Source: Desulfovibrio sp.
Lineage (GTDB): Bacteria > Desulfobacterota > Desulfovibrionia > Desulfovibrionales > Desulfovibrionaceae
Length of the DNA stretch: 64,000 bases
Direction: 5' to 3'
NCBI GenBank assembly: GCA_031279825.1
Contig: JAITHT010000081.1
Coordinates: 1-64,000, forward strand
Position numbers and translations under genes: made by a program. The notes below the pieces were generated by a model. That model was not told where the DNA came from. It worked only from the letters and a program-made list of their open reading frames with translations, and made no database searches. The stretch's first letter is position 1. Each line of letters begins with the position of its first letter. This document shows, in pieces, positions 43,371 through 51,724 of the stretch.

Positions 43371-46300
43371 ATGCTCTCCAAAGGTCCCCATATTTCCATA
43401 GAAGCTTCCTCCCTTGTCCCCCGTATCCTGCACATCAGCGAACGGGACTTTTCCGGTTGGCCCGAGGCCGTGCGCCATCTGGCCATGCAAATCGCCTCGG
43501 AACTGTTCCTTGTGCGCTACAACCCTTTTATTTCCGCCGAAACCGTCAAAAAAAGCGTTCAGGAATCTTTTGCGGGCTCGCGCCGGGGACTCGCGCACCA
43601 CTACAGCACCTCCATCGACGAAGGCATCACCATGTTCTGGAGCGCCCATGAAGGCGATATGCGCTTTCGCCGGGAGCTTGTCTCTCGCCTGGCCGCTGTG
43701 CTCCCCTCGGAGTGCATCGACTCCCGCGGCCATTCGCTGGTGGAAAACGCCACCGACGCCACGGATCTGCGTCTGGAACTGCCCCTTCTGATTGTCTCCC
43801 CGCAAAACAGCGCGCAGGTCAGCGAGGTGGTGCGCCTGGCCAACGAAATGCATTTCGCCCTGGTGCCGCGCGGCAGCGGCACCGGCCTGACCGGCGGAGC
43901 AATACCCGCGCGCAAACGCTCCGTTATTCTCTCTCTGACCCGGCTTACCTCCATCGGCGAAGTGGACGAGAAAAACAAAAACATCACCGTGGGCGCCGGG
44001 GCCATTACCTATGACGTATCCTTGGCGGCGGCCGAACACGGTCTGCTGTTCAGCGTCGATCCTGCTTCCAAAATCGCTTCGAGCATCGGCGGCAACATAG
44101 CCGAAAACGCTGGCGGCCCCTTATGCTTCGAATACGGCACCACCATCGACAATCTGCTCTCCTACCGCATGGTCACGCCCACGGGCGAACGTATCGAAAT
44201 TATCCGCAGAGATCATCCCCGCCACAAAATCATGCCTGACGAGACCGCCGTCTTTGACGTGCGGGATATGTCCGGAGGGCTGCGCAGCACCGTCAAACTC
44301 GCCGGTAATGACATACGCGCCCCGGGTCTCGGCAAGGACGTGACCAACAAAACCTTGTCCGGCCTGCCCGGAGTGCAGAAGGAAGGCACCGATGGCGTCA
44401 TCATTGACGCCACCTTTATTCTGCACAAAAAACTCGATCACTACCGGGTCATGGTGCTGGAATTTTTCGGCCGCAGCATGGAAAACTGCATGCTGGTGAT
44501 TACTGACGTGGTGGCCCTACGCAATGACATCCGCCGCCGCGGCGATCTGGTCAAAATCTCCGCTTTGGAGGAATTCGGCGCCAAATACGTCCAGGCAATC
44601 AATTACAGCAAAAAATCAACGGCCTATGAAGGAGACCCCATTTCCGTCCTCATCCTTCAACTGGATAGTGATGACGAACGGGCCCTTGATGATGCAGTAC
44701 AGCATATCGTCTCTATTTGCCAATCCTATGACGGGGTGGACGTCTTTGTGGCCAAAGACGCCGGGGAAGCGGAAATTTTCTGGGAGGACAGGCACCGCCT
44801 GTCGGCCATCGCCAAACGCACCTCCGGCTTCAAGATCAATGAGGACGTGGTCATCCCCATGGGCGCCATACCGGACTTCGCCCTTTATCTGGAGGCCCTG
44901 AATCTGGAATATATGGGTAGGGCGTATAGAAACACCCTGAAAAAAGTCGGCGCCCTGCCCGGGCAACCTGAAGAGGACAACCGCGTCACCGACGAACTGG
45001 CCTACGCCGGCCGCATCGTCAAGGGGGAAATATCTTCCCGCGATCTCTCCGATCAGGAACTGCACATGCATGCCCAGATGTTTTTTCGTGATTTCGCGGA
45101 AGGCTATCCCCACCTTGACGCCAAGGTCAGGGACATCGCCGACGGATTCGTCAGTACCTGCATATGCGTAGCCAGCCATATGCACGCGGGCGACGGCAAC
45201 TGGCACGTCAACATTCCGGTCAACTCCAACGATCCGGAAATGCTGGCCAATGCGGAAAAAGTCGCCCGGCTCGTTATGGGCAAAGCCCAGGAACTGGGAG
45301 GAGAAGTCTCCGGCGAACACGGCATAGGCATTACGAAAATCGCCTTCCTGACGCAGGACAAAATGAACGCTTTCAACGAATTCAAGCAACTTGTGGACCC
45401 GCGCAATATTTTCAACCCGGCCAAACTGACCCAGCGCGAACTGCCGGTTTCGCCTTTTACCTTTTCCTTCAACCGGCTTATCCAGGACATCCGCCAAAGC
45501 GGCCTGGCCGACAAGGAGCGCCTGATCTCGCTGCTGACCAATGTGCAGGTGTGCACCCGTTGCGGCAAATGCCGCCAGCATTGTCCCATGCACTACCCCG
45601 AACAGGCCATGCTCTTTCATCCGCGCAACAAAAACCTGGTCCTGGGGGCGCTTATAGAGGCCATTTATTACTCCCAGGTAAACAACGGCAGGCCCGACCC
45701 CTTTCTCCTCAGCGAACTGCGCGACCTTGTGGAGCACTGCACCGGCTGCGGCAAATGCACGGCGGTCTGCCCGGTGAAGATAGCCTCGCCGGAAGTCGCA
45801 CTCAGCCTGCGCGGCATTCTGGAGGAGGAAGGCGCGGGCGGGCACCCGCTCAAATCGCACATCCTGCAGGTTATCGCAAAAAATCCGTCCATACGCATCC
45901 CCAAGGCGGCCAAGCTGGCCTCCATCGGCCAGGCGGCGCAGAACAGACTCGTACCGCTGCTGCCTTCTTCCTGGCGCGGTCGCTTCCTCAATCCCCTATT
46001 CAGCCATCAAGGACCGCGACCGGGATTCAAAAACCTTATGGAAACGCTCCATGCCGAACGCGGCTCGATTTTCGTCCCCCAAAAAGAAACTCGCGGCGCC
46101 GTCCTCTATTTTCCCGGTTGCGGCGGCGGTGTATTCTACCGTAATATCGGCTTGGCCGGTCTGATTATGCTCCTGAACGCCGGCTACACCGTTGTCCTGC
46201 CCGAAGAGCATCTGTGCTGCGGGTATCCTTTGCTTGCCGCCGGCGCCCATAACGCCTTCGCCGAAAATCAGGATCGCAATGTGCGTCAATTACGTGCGCT

Positions 46301-47072
46301 GGCCGGTAAAACCGGGGAACTCGGCTTTCCCGTTTCCCATGTACTCACGGCCTGCGGCTCCTGCCGCGACGGCATGGAACGCCACTTCATCCCCGAAATA
46401 TTCCCGAAAACCGGCGATAAACAGGTACAACTCCACGATCTGGCCTATTTTCTTTTTTCCTTTGCCGCTCCCCAATCCCTTCCTCTTCCAAGCCGACAGG
46501 CAGGGCAACTCCAAAAAGAAAGCGCGCCCTGTCTTGCCGGCGGCCATGCAAGCGCTCTTCATCAGGGTATCCCCCGGCGCATCCTGTACCATTCCCCCTG
46601 CCACGCTGAAATTCCGGGCGTACACAAAGCCAGAGCCGCACACATTTACGCCGAGGCCCTGGCCGGGTACAGCGGCGCGCAGGTGAGCATCAGCCCCGGC
46701 TGCTGCGGCGAATCCGGCATGGGCGCTATGACCTCCCCCGCCATTTATAACAAAATCCGAAGCAGAAAAGCAGCCGGGCTTGAGCGGGAGTTGCGCAGCA
46801 TGCCCACGGACGCTCCGGTACTTGTGGGCTGTCCTTCCTGCAAAATGGGCGTCAGCCGCATTTTTCTCCAACAGGGGGAAAAACGCCGGGTTCTTCATAG
46901 CCTGGAGTATATGGCCGAACAATTCGCCGGGCCGCGATGGAGCCGCAAAGCGAAAAAACTCCTGCGCGCGGCAGGCGCCCGCGAGGGCCTGCGTTTCGTG
47001 GATATGGCGGCCCTGCACGCCGTGCCGATTGCCGACAACGAAAAGCTTGAGGATGATGAAAACGGACAGTAA
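43371..47072 (+). CDS. FAD/iron-sulfur D-2-hydroxyacid dehydrogenase fusion
   Basis: A 1233-aa protein joins three parts. First, an FAD-binding-4 and FAD-oxidase-C unit (about 130-700): LVPRGSGTGLTGGAIPARKR, HMHAGDGNWHVNIPVNSNDPE, GEVSGEHGIGITK and DPRNIFNPAKL. Second, two 4Fe-4S motifs, CTRCGKCRQHCP (about 727) and CTGCGKCTAVCPVKI (about 788). Third, two CCG/DUF224 domains of the GlpC/HdrD kind: FPGCGGGVFYRN...LCCGYPLLAAG and SPCHAEIPG...PGCCGESGMG. Such proteins oxidise D-lactate or D-2-hydroxyglutarate and pass electrons to quinone or another carrier. Standing beside lhgO, both 2-hydroxyglutarate enantiomers could be handled here. AGGAA precedes the ATG. Confidence 0.87.
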   Translation: MLSKGPHISIEASSLVPRILHISERDFSGWPEAVRHLAMQIASELFLVRYNPFISAETVKKSVQESFAGSRRGLAHHYSTSIDEGITMFWSAHEGDMRFRRELVSRLAAVLPSECIDSRGHSLVENATDATDLRLELPLLIVSPQNSAQVSEVVRLANEMHFALVPRGSGTGLTGGAIPARKRSVILSLTRLTSIGEVDEKNKNITVGAGAITYDVSLAAAEHGLLFSVDPASKIASSIGGNIAENAGGPLCFEYGTTIDNLLSYRMVTPTGERIEIIRRDHPRHKIMPDETAVFDVRDMSGGLRSTVKLAGNDIRAPGLGKDVTNKTLSGLPGVQKEGTDGVIIDATFILHKKLDHYRVMVLEFFGRSMENCMLVITDVVALRNDIRRRGDLVKISALEEFGAKYVQAINYSKKSTAYEGDPISVLILQLDSDDERALDDAVQHIVSICQSYDGVDVFVAKDAGEAEIFWEDRHRLSAIAKRTSGFKINEDVVIPMGAIPDFALYLEALNLEYMGRAYRNTLKKVGALPGQPEEDNRVTDELAYAGRIVKGEISSRDLSDQELHMHAQMFFRDFAEGYPHLDAKVRDIADGFVSTCICVASHMHAGDGNWHVNIPVNSNDPEMLANAEKVARLVMGKAQELGGEVSGEHGIGITKIAFLTQDKMNAFNEFKQLVDPRNIFNPAKLTQRELPVSPFTFSFNRLIQDIRQSGLADKERLISLLTNVQVCTRCGKCRQHCPMHYPEQAMLFHPRNKNLVLGALIEAIYYSQVNNGRPDPFLLSELRDLVEHCTGCGKCTAVCPVKIASPEVALSLRGILEEEGAGGHPLKSHILQVIAKNPSIRIPKAAKLASIGQAAQNRLVPLLPSSWRGRFLNPLFSHQGPRPGFKNLMETLHAERGSIFVPQKETRGAVLYFPGCGGGVFYRNIGLAGLIMLLNAGYTVVLPEEHLCCGYPLLAAGAHNAFAENQDRNVRQLRALAGKTGELGFPVSHVLTACGSCRDGMERHFIPEIFPKTGDKQVQLHDLAYFLFSFAAPQSLPLPSRQAGQLQKESAPCLAGGHASALHQGIPRRILYHSPCHAEIPGVHKARAAHIYAEALAGYSGAQVSISPGCCGESGMGAMTSPAIYNKIRSRKAAGLERELRSMPTDAPVLVGCPSCKMGVSRIFLQQGEKRRVLHSLEYMAEQFAGPRWSRKAKKLLRAAGAREGLRFVDMAALHAVPIADNEKLEDDENGQ

Positions 47073-47120
47073 CGTACCAAGAAGGCAGCATGGGCCGAAG
47101 AGATCCATACGTTTTGCGCT

Positions 47121-47182
47121 TGGGCGGGGTCGGGTATATCCGGCATGAAGGCCGGGGCTTCAAATCACAAAGGAACTGGCGG
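47121..47182 (+). promoter_or_regulatory. Conserved leader L3 before ruvX
   Basis: GGGCGGGGTCGGGTATATCC, the hairpin CCGGCATGAAGGCCGG, then CAAATCACAAAGGAACTGG end right at ATG 47183. It aligns with leaders L1 and L2, although ruvX has no functional link with those genes. Confidence 0.7.
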
Positions 47183-47635
47183 ATGAAATTCCTCGCCGTT
47201 GACTACGGCCAAAAACGCACCGGCCTTGCCGTGTCGGACCCCGGAGAACGTATGGCCTTTCCGCGCGCCACACTGCTTATGCGCGGCAAGGATATCTTTT
47301 TTGCCGAACTGCTCGCTCTGGCGGAAAACGAGGGCGTCCAGGCCTTTGTCATTGGTCTGCCCCTGCGTTCCGGCAACGAAGACAGCGAAAGCGCCCGTCG
47401 GGTGAGAAACATGGCGGCGCGCCTTGCGCGCCGTAGCAAGCTGCCCGTCTACCTCATGCCGGAATTTCTCAGTTCCCATGAGGCGGAAGGACGCCTGCGG
47501 GAAGCCGGCAAACGCGGCGGGCAAATCTCCGGCGCCATCGATCAGGCCTCGGCCGTAGCCATACTCGAATCTTTTCTCGCTCTGCCGCAAGCGCGCCGCG
47601 CGCTTGCGGCAGAGCATGTCACCACACCTACCTAA
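47183..47635 (+). CDS. ruvX: RuvX/YqgF Holliday-junction resolvase-like protein
   Basis: This RNase-H-fold protein has 150 aa. FLAVDYGQKRTGLAVSDPG is the hallmark N-terminus with the first catalytic Asp; VIGLPLRSGNEDSESARRVRNMAARL and EFLSSHEAEGRL (Glu) follow, with IDQASAVAILESFL carrying the last Asp. Members process pre-16S rRNA 5' ends (E. coli YqgF) and may cut DNA junctions. ATG 47183 is chosen because homology begins there and leader L3 supplies AAAGGAACT; the extra 31 residues in the track are leader sequence. It ends 10 nt before the hydratase gene. Confidence 0.9.
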   Translation: MKFLAVDYGQKRTGLAVSDPGERMAFPRATLLMRGKDIFFAELLALAENEGVQAFVIGLPLRSGNEDSESARRVRNMAARLARRSKLPVYLMPEFLSSHEAEGRLREAGKRGGQISGAIDQASAVAILESFLALPQARRALAAEHVTTPT

Positions 47636-47645
47636 GGAATCCGCC

Positions 47646-49958
47646 ATGATAGATATCTGTACCCAAGGGGCCTATCTGCACGACAACAACCGGCTGGACG
47701 CCGTCTCCGGCAATGCCGCCGGACTGCAACGCCCGGAAAAGGCCCGCGAGGGAACCATCGCCTGCCGCATTCTCGCGGCGCATTCGCAAAGCGACGACGC
47801 GGCGCGCCTGCGCATTGTCTTTGACGCCCTGGCCTCCCACGACATCACCTATGTGGGCATCGTCCAGACGGCCAGAGCCGGCGGCATGAAGCATTTTCCC
47901 CTGCCTTACGTGCTGACCAACTGCCACAACAGTCTCTGCGCCGTCGGCGGCACCATCAACGAGGACGATCACCTCTTCGGCTTGTCGGCGGCAAAGAAGT
48001 ACGGCGGAGAATTCGTCCCCGCGCACATGGCGGTCATCCACCAATATATGCGCGAGATGTACGCCGGCTGCGGCAAAATGATTCTCGGCTCGGACAGCCA
48101 TACCCGTTACGGGGCTCTCGGCGCCCTGGGCGTGGGCGAAGGAGGGCCGGAACTGGTAAAGCAACTCCTCGGACGCACTTACGACCTCAACGCGCCTGAA
48201 GTTGTGGCCGTGTATCTTGAAGGAACTCCGAAAGCCGGCGTCGGACCGCAGGACGTCGCTCTGACCCTGATCAGAGCCGTGTTCAAGGACGGTTTGGTTA
48301 CAAACAAGGTTCTGGAATTCGTCGGGCCCGGGGTTGCCGGCCTGTCCGTTGACTACCGCCTGGGCATTGACGTCATGACCACGGAAACCGCCTGCCTGAC
48401 CTCCGTCTGGCAAACGGACGACAAGGTGCGGGAATGGCTGGCCGCGCATGGCCGCGTGGAAGACTATCATCCCCTGGCGCCTGAAAACGGCGCATGGTAC
48501 GACGGCGTCATCACCATTGACCTTTCCCGGGTGGAGCCGATGATCGCGCTTCCCTTCCATCCCAGCAACGCCTGGACCATTCGGGAATTCCTCGCCAATG
48601 CGGACGATCTTTTACACGGACTTGAATCCGAGGCCGCCGACATGCTCGGCAAGACATCCACGCGGCCCAATCTGCGTTCCCGACTGAAGAACGGCGCCTT
48701 CATGGTCGATCAAGGCATTATCGCCGGGTGTTCCGGCGGTGTCTACGACAATCTTGTAAGGGCCTCCGCCGTGCTTGCCGGCCGTTCCACGGGCAACGGC
48801 GCCTTCTCTCTCTCCATCTATCCGGCCAGCCAGCCCCAGTATCTGGAATTAGTACGCAGCGGCTTGACCACCACTTTCATGGAAGCCGGGGCAAGCATAC
48901 GGACCGCCTTTTGCGGCCCGTGCTTCGGCGCCGGAGACGTGCCGGCGCACAACAGCTTTTCCATCCGCCATACCACGCGGAATTTTCCCAACCGAGAAGG
49001 CTCCAAGCCGGCAAACGGACAAATCGCCTACGTGGCGCTTATGGACGCGCGTTCCATAGCGGCCACGGCCGTCAACGGCGGCAGACTCACGTCGGCCACC
49101 GCCCTGCCCTGCCCTCCGGAGGAAACGCCCTATCCTTACGTCTTTCATTCCGGCATCTATGACAAACGGGTCTACCGGGGCTTCGGCAGGGCCGAGACAC
49201 AAGAGGCGCTGTCCTTCGGACCCAATATAGCCGATTGGCCCGCCATGCCTTCCCTGCCGGAGAATCTGATCCTCCAGGTGGTTTCAGCCATCTACGATCC
49301 CGTTACCACCACGGACGAGTTGATTCCTTCGGGAGAAACCTCCTCATACCGATCCAATCCCCTGAAACTTGCGGAATTCACCCTGTCACGCAAGGATCCG
49401 CAGTATCTGAACAGAGCCAGACAATGCTTTTCTCTGGAAGAAACCCGCAGAAAGATGACCAGCCAACGCCTCCCCGGAGACGAGGCGACATTTTCCGCCG
49501 CCCATACGGCGACGGCAAGGGAGGTCCGCGAACTCTTCGCCTCCCTCGGCCTGGCGGGGCAGGAAGGGCAAAGCGCCGTCGGATCCGTCGTCTTCGCCCT
49601 CAAGCCGGGCGACGGTTCCGCGCGGGAACAGGCGGCATCCTGCCAGAAGGTGCTGGGAGGCTGGGCCAACATCGCCGGAGACTACGCCACCAAACGCTAT
49701 CGCAGCAATCTGGTAAACTGGGGAATGCTCCCCTTTATCCTTGACAATGCAGCCTCGTACAATCTTCGCCCCGGCGACCGCCTCTGTCTGCCCGGCATCA
49801 AACAGGCGATCTTGTCCGGCCGTGAGGAAATAACGGCCCGCTGCCGCCAAAACGATGAGCAACTTGAACTTATCTTACGCCTGCCCGGCCTGACCAAAGA
49901 CGAACGCGCCGTCATTCTTGCCGGCTGCCTGATCAATTATTACGCTCAAGGGAATTGA
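47646..49958 (+). CDS. Aconitase-family hydratase
   Basis: This is a 770-aa member of the aconitase superfamily. MILGSDSHTRYGALGALGVGEGG is the substrate/cluster region. The three cluster cysteines are visible in IIAGCSGGVYDN and AFCGPCFGAGD. GDYATKRYRSNLVNWGMLPF is the swivel-domain signature (S-x-R-N loop equivalent). It is closest in style to the E. coli YbhJ group rather than AcnA or AcnB, so citrate/isocitrate interconversion is probable but not certain. AAGGAA precedes ATG 47646; the track start lies inside ruvX. A strong hairpin follows. Confidence 0.82.
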   Translation: MIDICTQGAYLHDNNRLDAVSGNAAGLQRPEKAREGTIACRILAAHSQSDDAARLRIVFDALASHDITYVGIVQTARAGGMKHFPLPYVLTNCHNSLCAVGGTINEDDHLFGLSAAKKYGGEFVPAHMAVIHQYMREMYAGCGKMILGSDSHTRYGALGALGVGEGGPELVKQLLGRTYDLNAPEVVAVYLEGTPKAGVGPQDVALTLIRAVFKDGLVTNKVLEFVGPGVAGLSVDYRLGIDVMTTETACLTSVWQTDDKVREWLAAHGRVEDYHPLAPENGAWYDGVITIDLSRVEPMIALPFHPSNAWTIREFLANADDLLHGLESEAADMLGKTSTRPNLRSRLKNGAFMVDQGIIAGCSGGVYDNLVRASAVLAGRSTGNGAFSLSIYPASQPQYLELVRSGLTTTFMEAGASIRTAFCGPCFGAGDVPAHNSFSIRHTTRNFPNREGSKPANGQIAYVALMDARSIAATAVNGGRLTSATALPCPPEETPYPYVFHSGIYDKRVYRGFGRAETQEALSFGPNIADWPAMPSLPENLILQVVSAIYDPVTTTDELIPSGETSSYRSNPLKLAEFTLSRKDPQYLNRARQCFSLEETRRKMTSQRLPGDEATFSAAHTATAREVRELFASLGLAGQEGQSAVGSVVFALKPGDGSAREQAASCQKVLGGWANIAGDYATKRYRSNLVNWGMLPFILDNAASYNLRPGDRLCLPGIKQAILSGREEITARCRQNDEQLELILRLPGLTKDERAVILAGCLINYYAQGN

Positions 49959-49982
49959 CCAGGGTTCCAGGCGCGTGCGTCC

Positions 49983-50015
49983 GCCGGAGCGTTTTCACTG
50001 TGAAAACGCTCCGGC
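49983..50015. terminator. Solo terminal hairpin of the dispersed element (copy F)
   Basis: GCCGGAGCGTTTTC (49983-49996) and its perfect complement (50002-50015) enclose ACTGT. This is the element's terminal hairpin without the core, 25 nt after the hydratase stop, and it may act as a transcript end. Confidence 0.75.
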
Positions 50016-50203
50016 AGGACAGCACTCACGGTCACGCCGTCTTTTGATATCAGGCGGCACCGCCGCCACCACCTGCTCCGCAGGGACCTTGCGCAAGAAC
50101 TGCTGGCCCACGTCATTGGCGCTTGCCCCCGGTTTCGATAGCGTGTATGTTTACGCAAAACGGTTACGCAGTTACTTACGGGTGCCGACGGACTTGCGTG
50201 TCT
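50016..50203 (-). other. Possible degraded coding remnant
   Basis: On the minus strand one frame reads NDVGQQFLRKVPAEQVVAAV, then PPDIKRR, which looks protein-like (regular helix pattern) but has no start and is not in the ORF track as such. I do not recognise it. No promoter was identified for the downstream glycosyltransferase. Confidence 0.2.
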
Positions 50204-51247
50204 ATGCGTATCTATTACCACATCAGCGACTATATCAGCCACAGGCTCAGCGGATTGGAATACATTGATTGCCTGCGTCTCTTCGGCCACAATGTCTCCA
50301 GTCGCCCTGAAGATATTGTTAATGCGCAGGTAGCTGTTATTCATGATGATCCATTGAATTACCCCGGGATTTTTGCGCGTTTTCCTCTTTTGCGCGAATT
50401 GAGAAGCATCGCCTTTTGCGTATGGGAGAATGAGAGTTTTCCCCATAGCTATATTGAACCGTTGCGCCTCGTGGGAGAAATATGGACCCCTTCGAATTTT
50501 TCTCGGCAAAGCATGTTGCCTCATTTTTCCGTGGTGCATGTGGTGCCGCATGTTGTGCGTCGGTATAAAACGGAACCGGAGGACATTGCCTTTGCTGAAA
50601 GTGCGCTCGGCGGCTCAGACGGCGCGTTTCGTTTTTTTTCTATAGTGGATTCCATTAATCCTCGCAAAAATATCAGAGGATTGCTGACGGCCTTTTCTGT
50701 TTTGCGCGGTCGGGTGCAACGCAACACTGTCCTGGCGCTCAAGCAATACAGGGTAGCTATGGACTGTTCGGAATTGTCGGGCGTTGTCAGCATTACCGGA
50801 GATCTCTCCCAAGGGCAGATGGCGGCCCTGCACAGACTCTGCCATGCCTACGTGAGCGCCCATCATGCCGAAGGATGGGGCCTTGGACTCTCAGATGCCA
50901 TGGCCTACGGTAAACCGGTTATCGCCACGGCCTATTCCGGCAATATGGAGTATATGGACGAAGACAACAGCCTGCCGGTCTCCTATACTATGACGCCGGT
51001 GTCGGCAGAGATGTGCGAGCGCATTCCGTTGTTCCGGCGTGATATGCGCTGGGCGGAAATTGATAAGGAAGCTATGGTGCTGGCCATGAAGCGGGCGGTT
51101 GACGAACGTTTGCCTCCTGAGTTGCCCGGACGGGCGGCCGAGATAGCGAAACGCTTCAGTCCGGAAAACGTGGGCGGCATCATGCATGGCCTGCTCACGA
51201 ACGGCGCTTCCGTCTCCTGCGGCGGCCCGGCGGCGCAGCCGCTGTAA
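50204..51247 (+). CDS. GT4-type glycosyltransferase
   Basis: This is a 347-aa GT-B protein. The C-terminal half has the family donor-binding region: FRFFSIVDSINPRKNIRGLLTAFSVLR, then HAYVSAHHAEGWGLGLSDAMAYGKPVIATAYSGNMEYM with the E-G-W-G-L loop. The N-terminus YYHISDYISHRLSGLEYID and VWENESFPHSYIEPLRLVGEIWTPSNFSRQ resembles transferases that act on surface or flagellar glycans. ATG 50204 is chosen because the upstream residues in the ORF are non-conserved; no good Shine-Dalgarno is seen. It is isolated from the main glycan cluster and less GC-rich than its flanks. Confidence 0.8.
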   Translation: MRIYYHISDYISHRLSGLEYIDCLRLFGHNVSSRPEDIVNAQVAVIHDDPLNYPGIFARFPLLRELRSIAFCVWENESFPHSYIEPLRLVGEIWTPSNFSRQSMLPHFSVVHVVPHVVRRYKTEPEDIAFAESALGGSDGAFRFFSIVDSINPRKNIRGLLTAFSVLRGRVQRNTVLALKQYRVAMDCSELSGVVSITGDLSQGQMAALHRLCHAYVSAHHAEGWGLGLSDAMAYGKPVIATAYSGNMEYMDEDNSLPVSYTMTPVSAEMCERIPLFRRDMRWAEIDKEAMVLAMKRAVDERLPPELPGRAAEIAKRFSPENVGGIMHGLLTNGASVSCGGPAAQPL

Positions 51248-51320
51248 GCATGCCGCAATACGTTTTTTCGGTGAAGCGCTTTTTATGATTGTCACGCATG
51301 ATGTTAAGGAGCGGGGATAT

Positions 51321-51569
51321 ATGTGTCTTGCGGTACCCATGAAAGTATCCGAAGTGAGCCCTGACGGGATGGCTCGCTGTCAGGTGGGAGAAGGGCAGAC
51401 CTATGTGACGGCCTCAGTTGCTCTTTTGCCGGAACCGCCGGAACCGGGGGAATACGTCATCGTGCATGCCGGTTTCGCTTTGCGTACGCTGGAAGCTTCC
51501 GACGCGGAAGAAACCTTGCGGCTGCTGCGCGAAATGCTGGCGCTCGCCCGTCCCGGCGATTGGGGTTGA
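51321..51569 (+). CDS. hypC: Hydrogenase maturation chaperone HypC
   Basis: HypC hands Fe(CN)2CO, assembled with HypD, to the large subunit of NiFe hydrogenases. This 82-aa protein begins MCLAVPMKV, with the essential Cys2, and keeps the family strands GMARCQVGEGQTYVTASVALLPE and GEYVIVHAGFALRTL. AAGGAG lies 9 nt before ATG 51321. None of the other hyp or hydrogenase genes are in the window, so it is an isolated copy. It continues into a gap before an unrelated 563-aa gene. Confidence 0.93.
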   Translation: MCLAVPMKVSEVSPDGMARCQVGEGQTYVTASVALLPEPPEPGEYVIVHAGFALRTLEASDAEETLRLLREMLALARPGDWG

Positions 51570-51724
51570 CGCGGACTTGGGGGATGGTGATGTCGTTTCA
51601 ATAAAGAGCGCTCGGCGAGAGCTGCTTGCATATCCCTGCCGTGTGGGATGCCCGGCAGGCGGGTGTTGCCTTCAAGTAGGCATCAGATGGCAAATCGCGT
51701 TCTATTTACCGGGGGATTCATACC

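Noticed and set aside
45164-46144. 326-aa plus-strand ORF inside the flavo-iron-sulfur gene
   Set aside because: Alternate-frame shadow of the 1233-aa protein with no motifs of its own.
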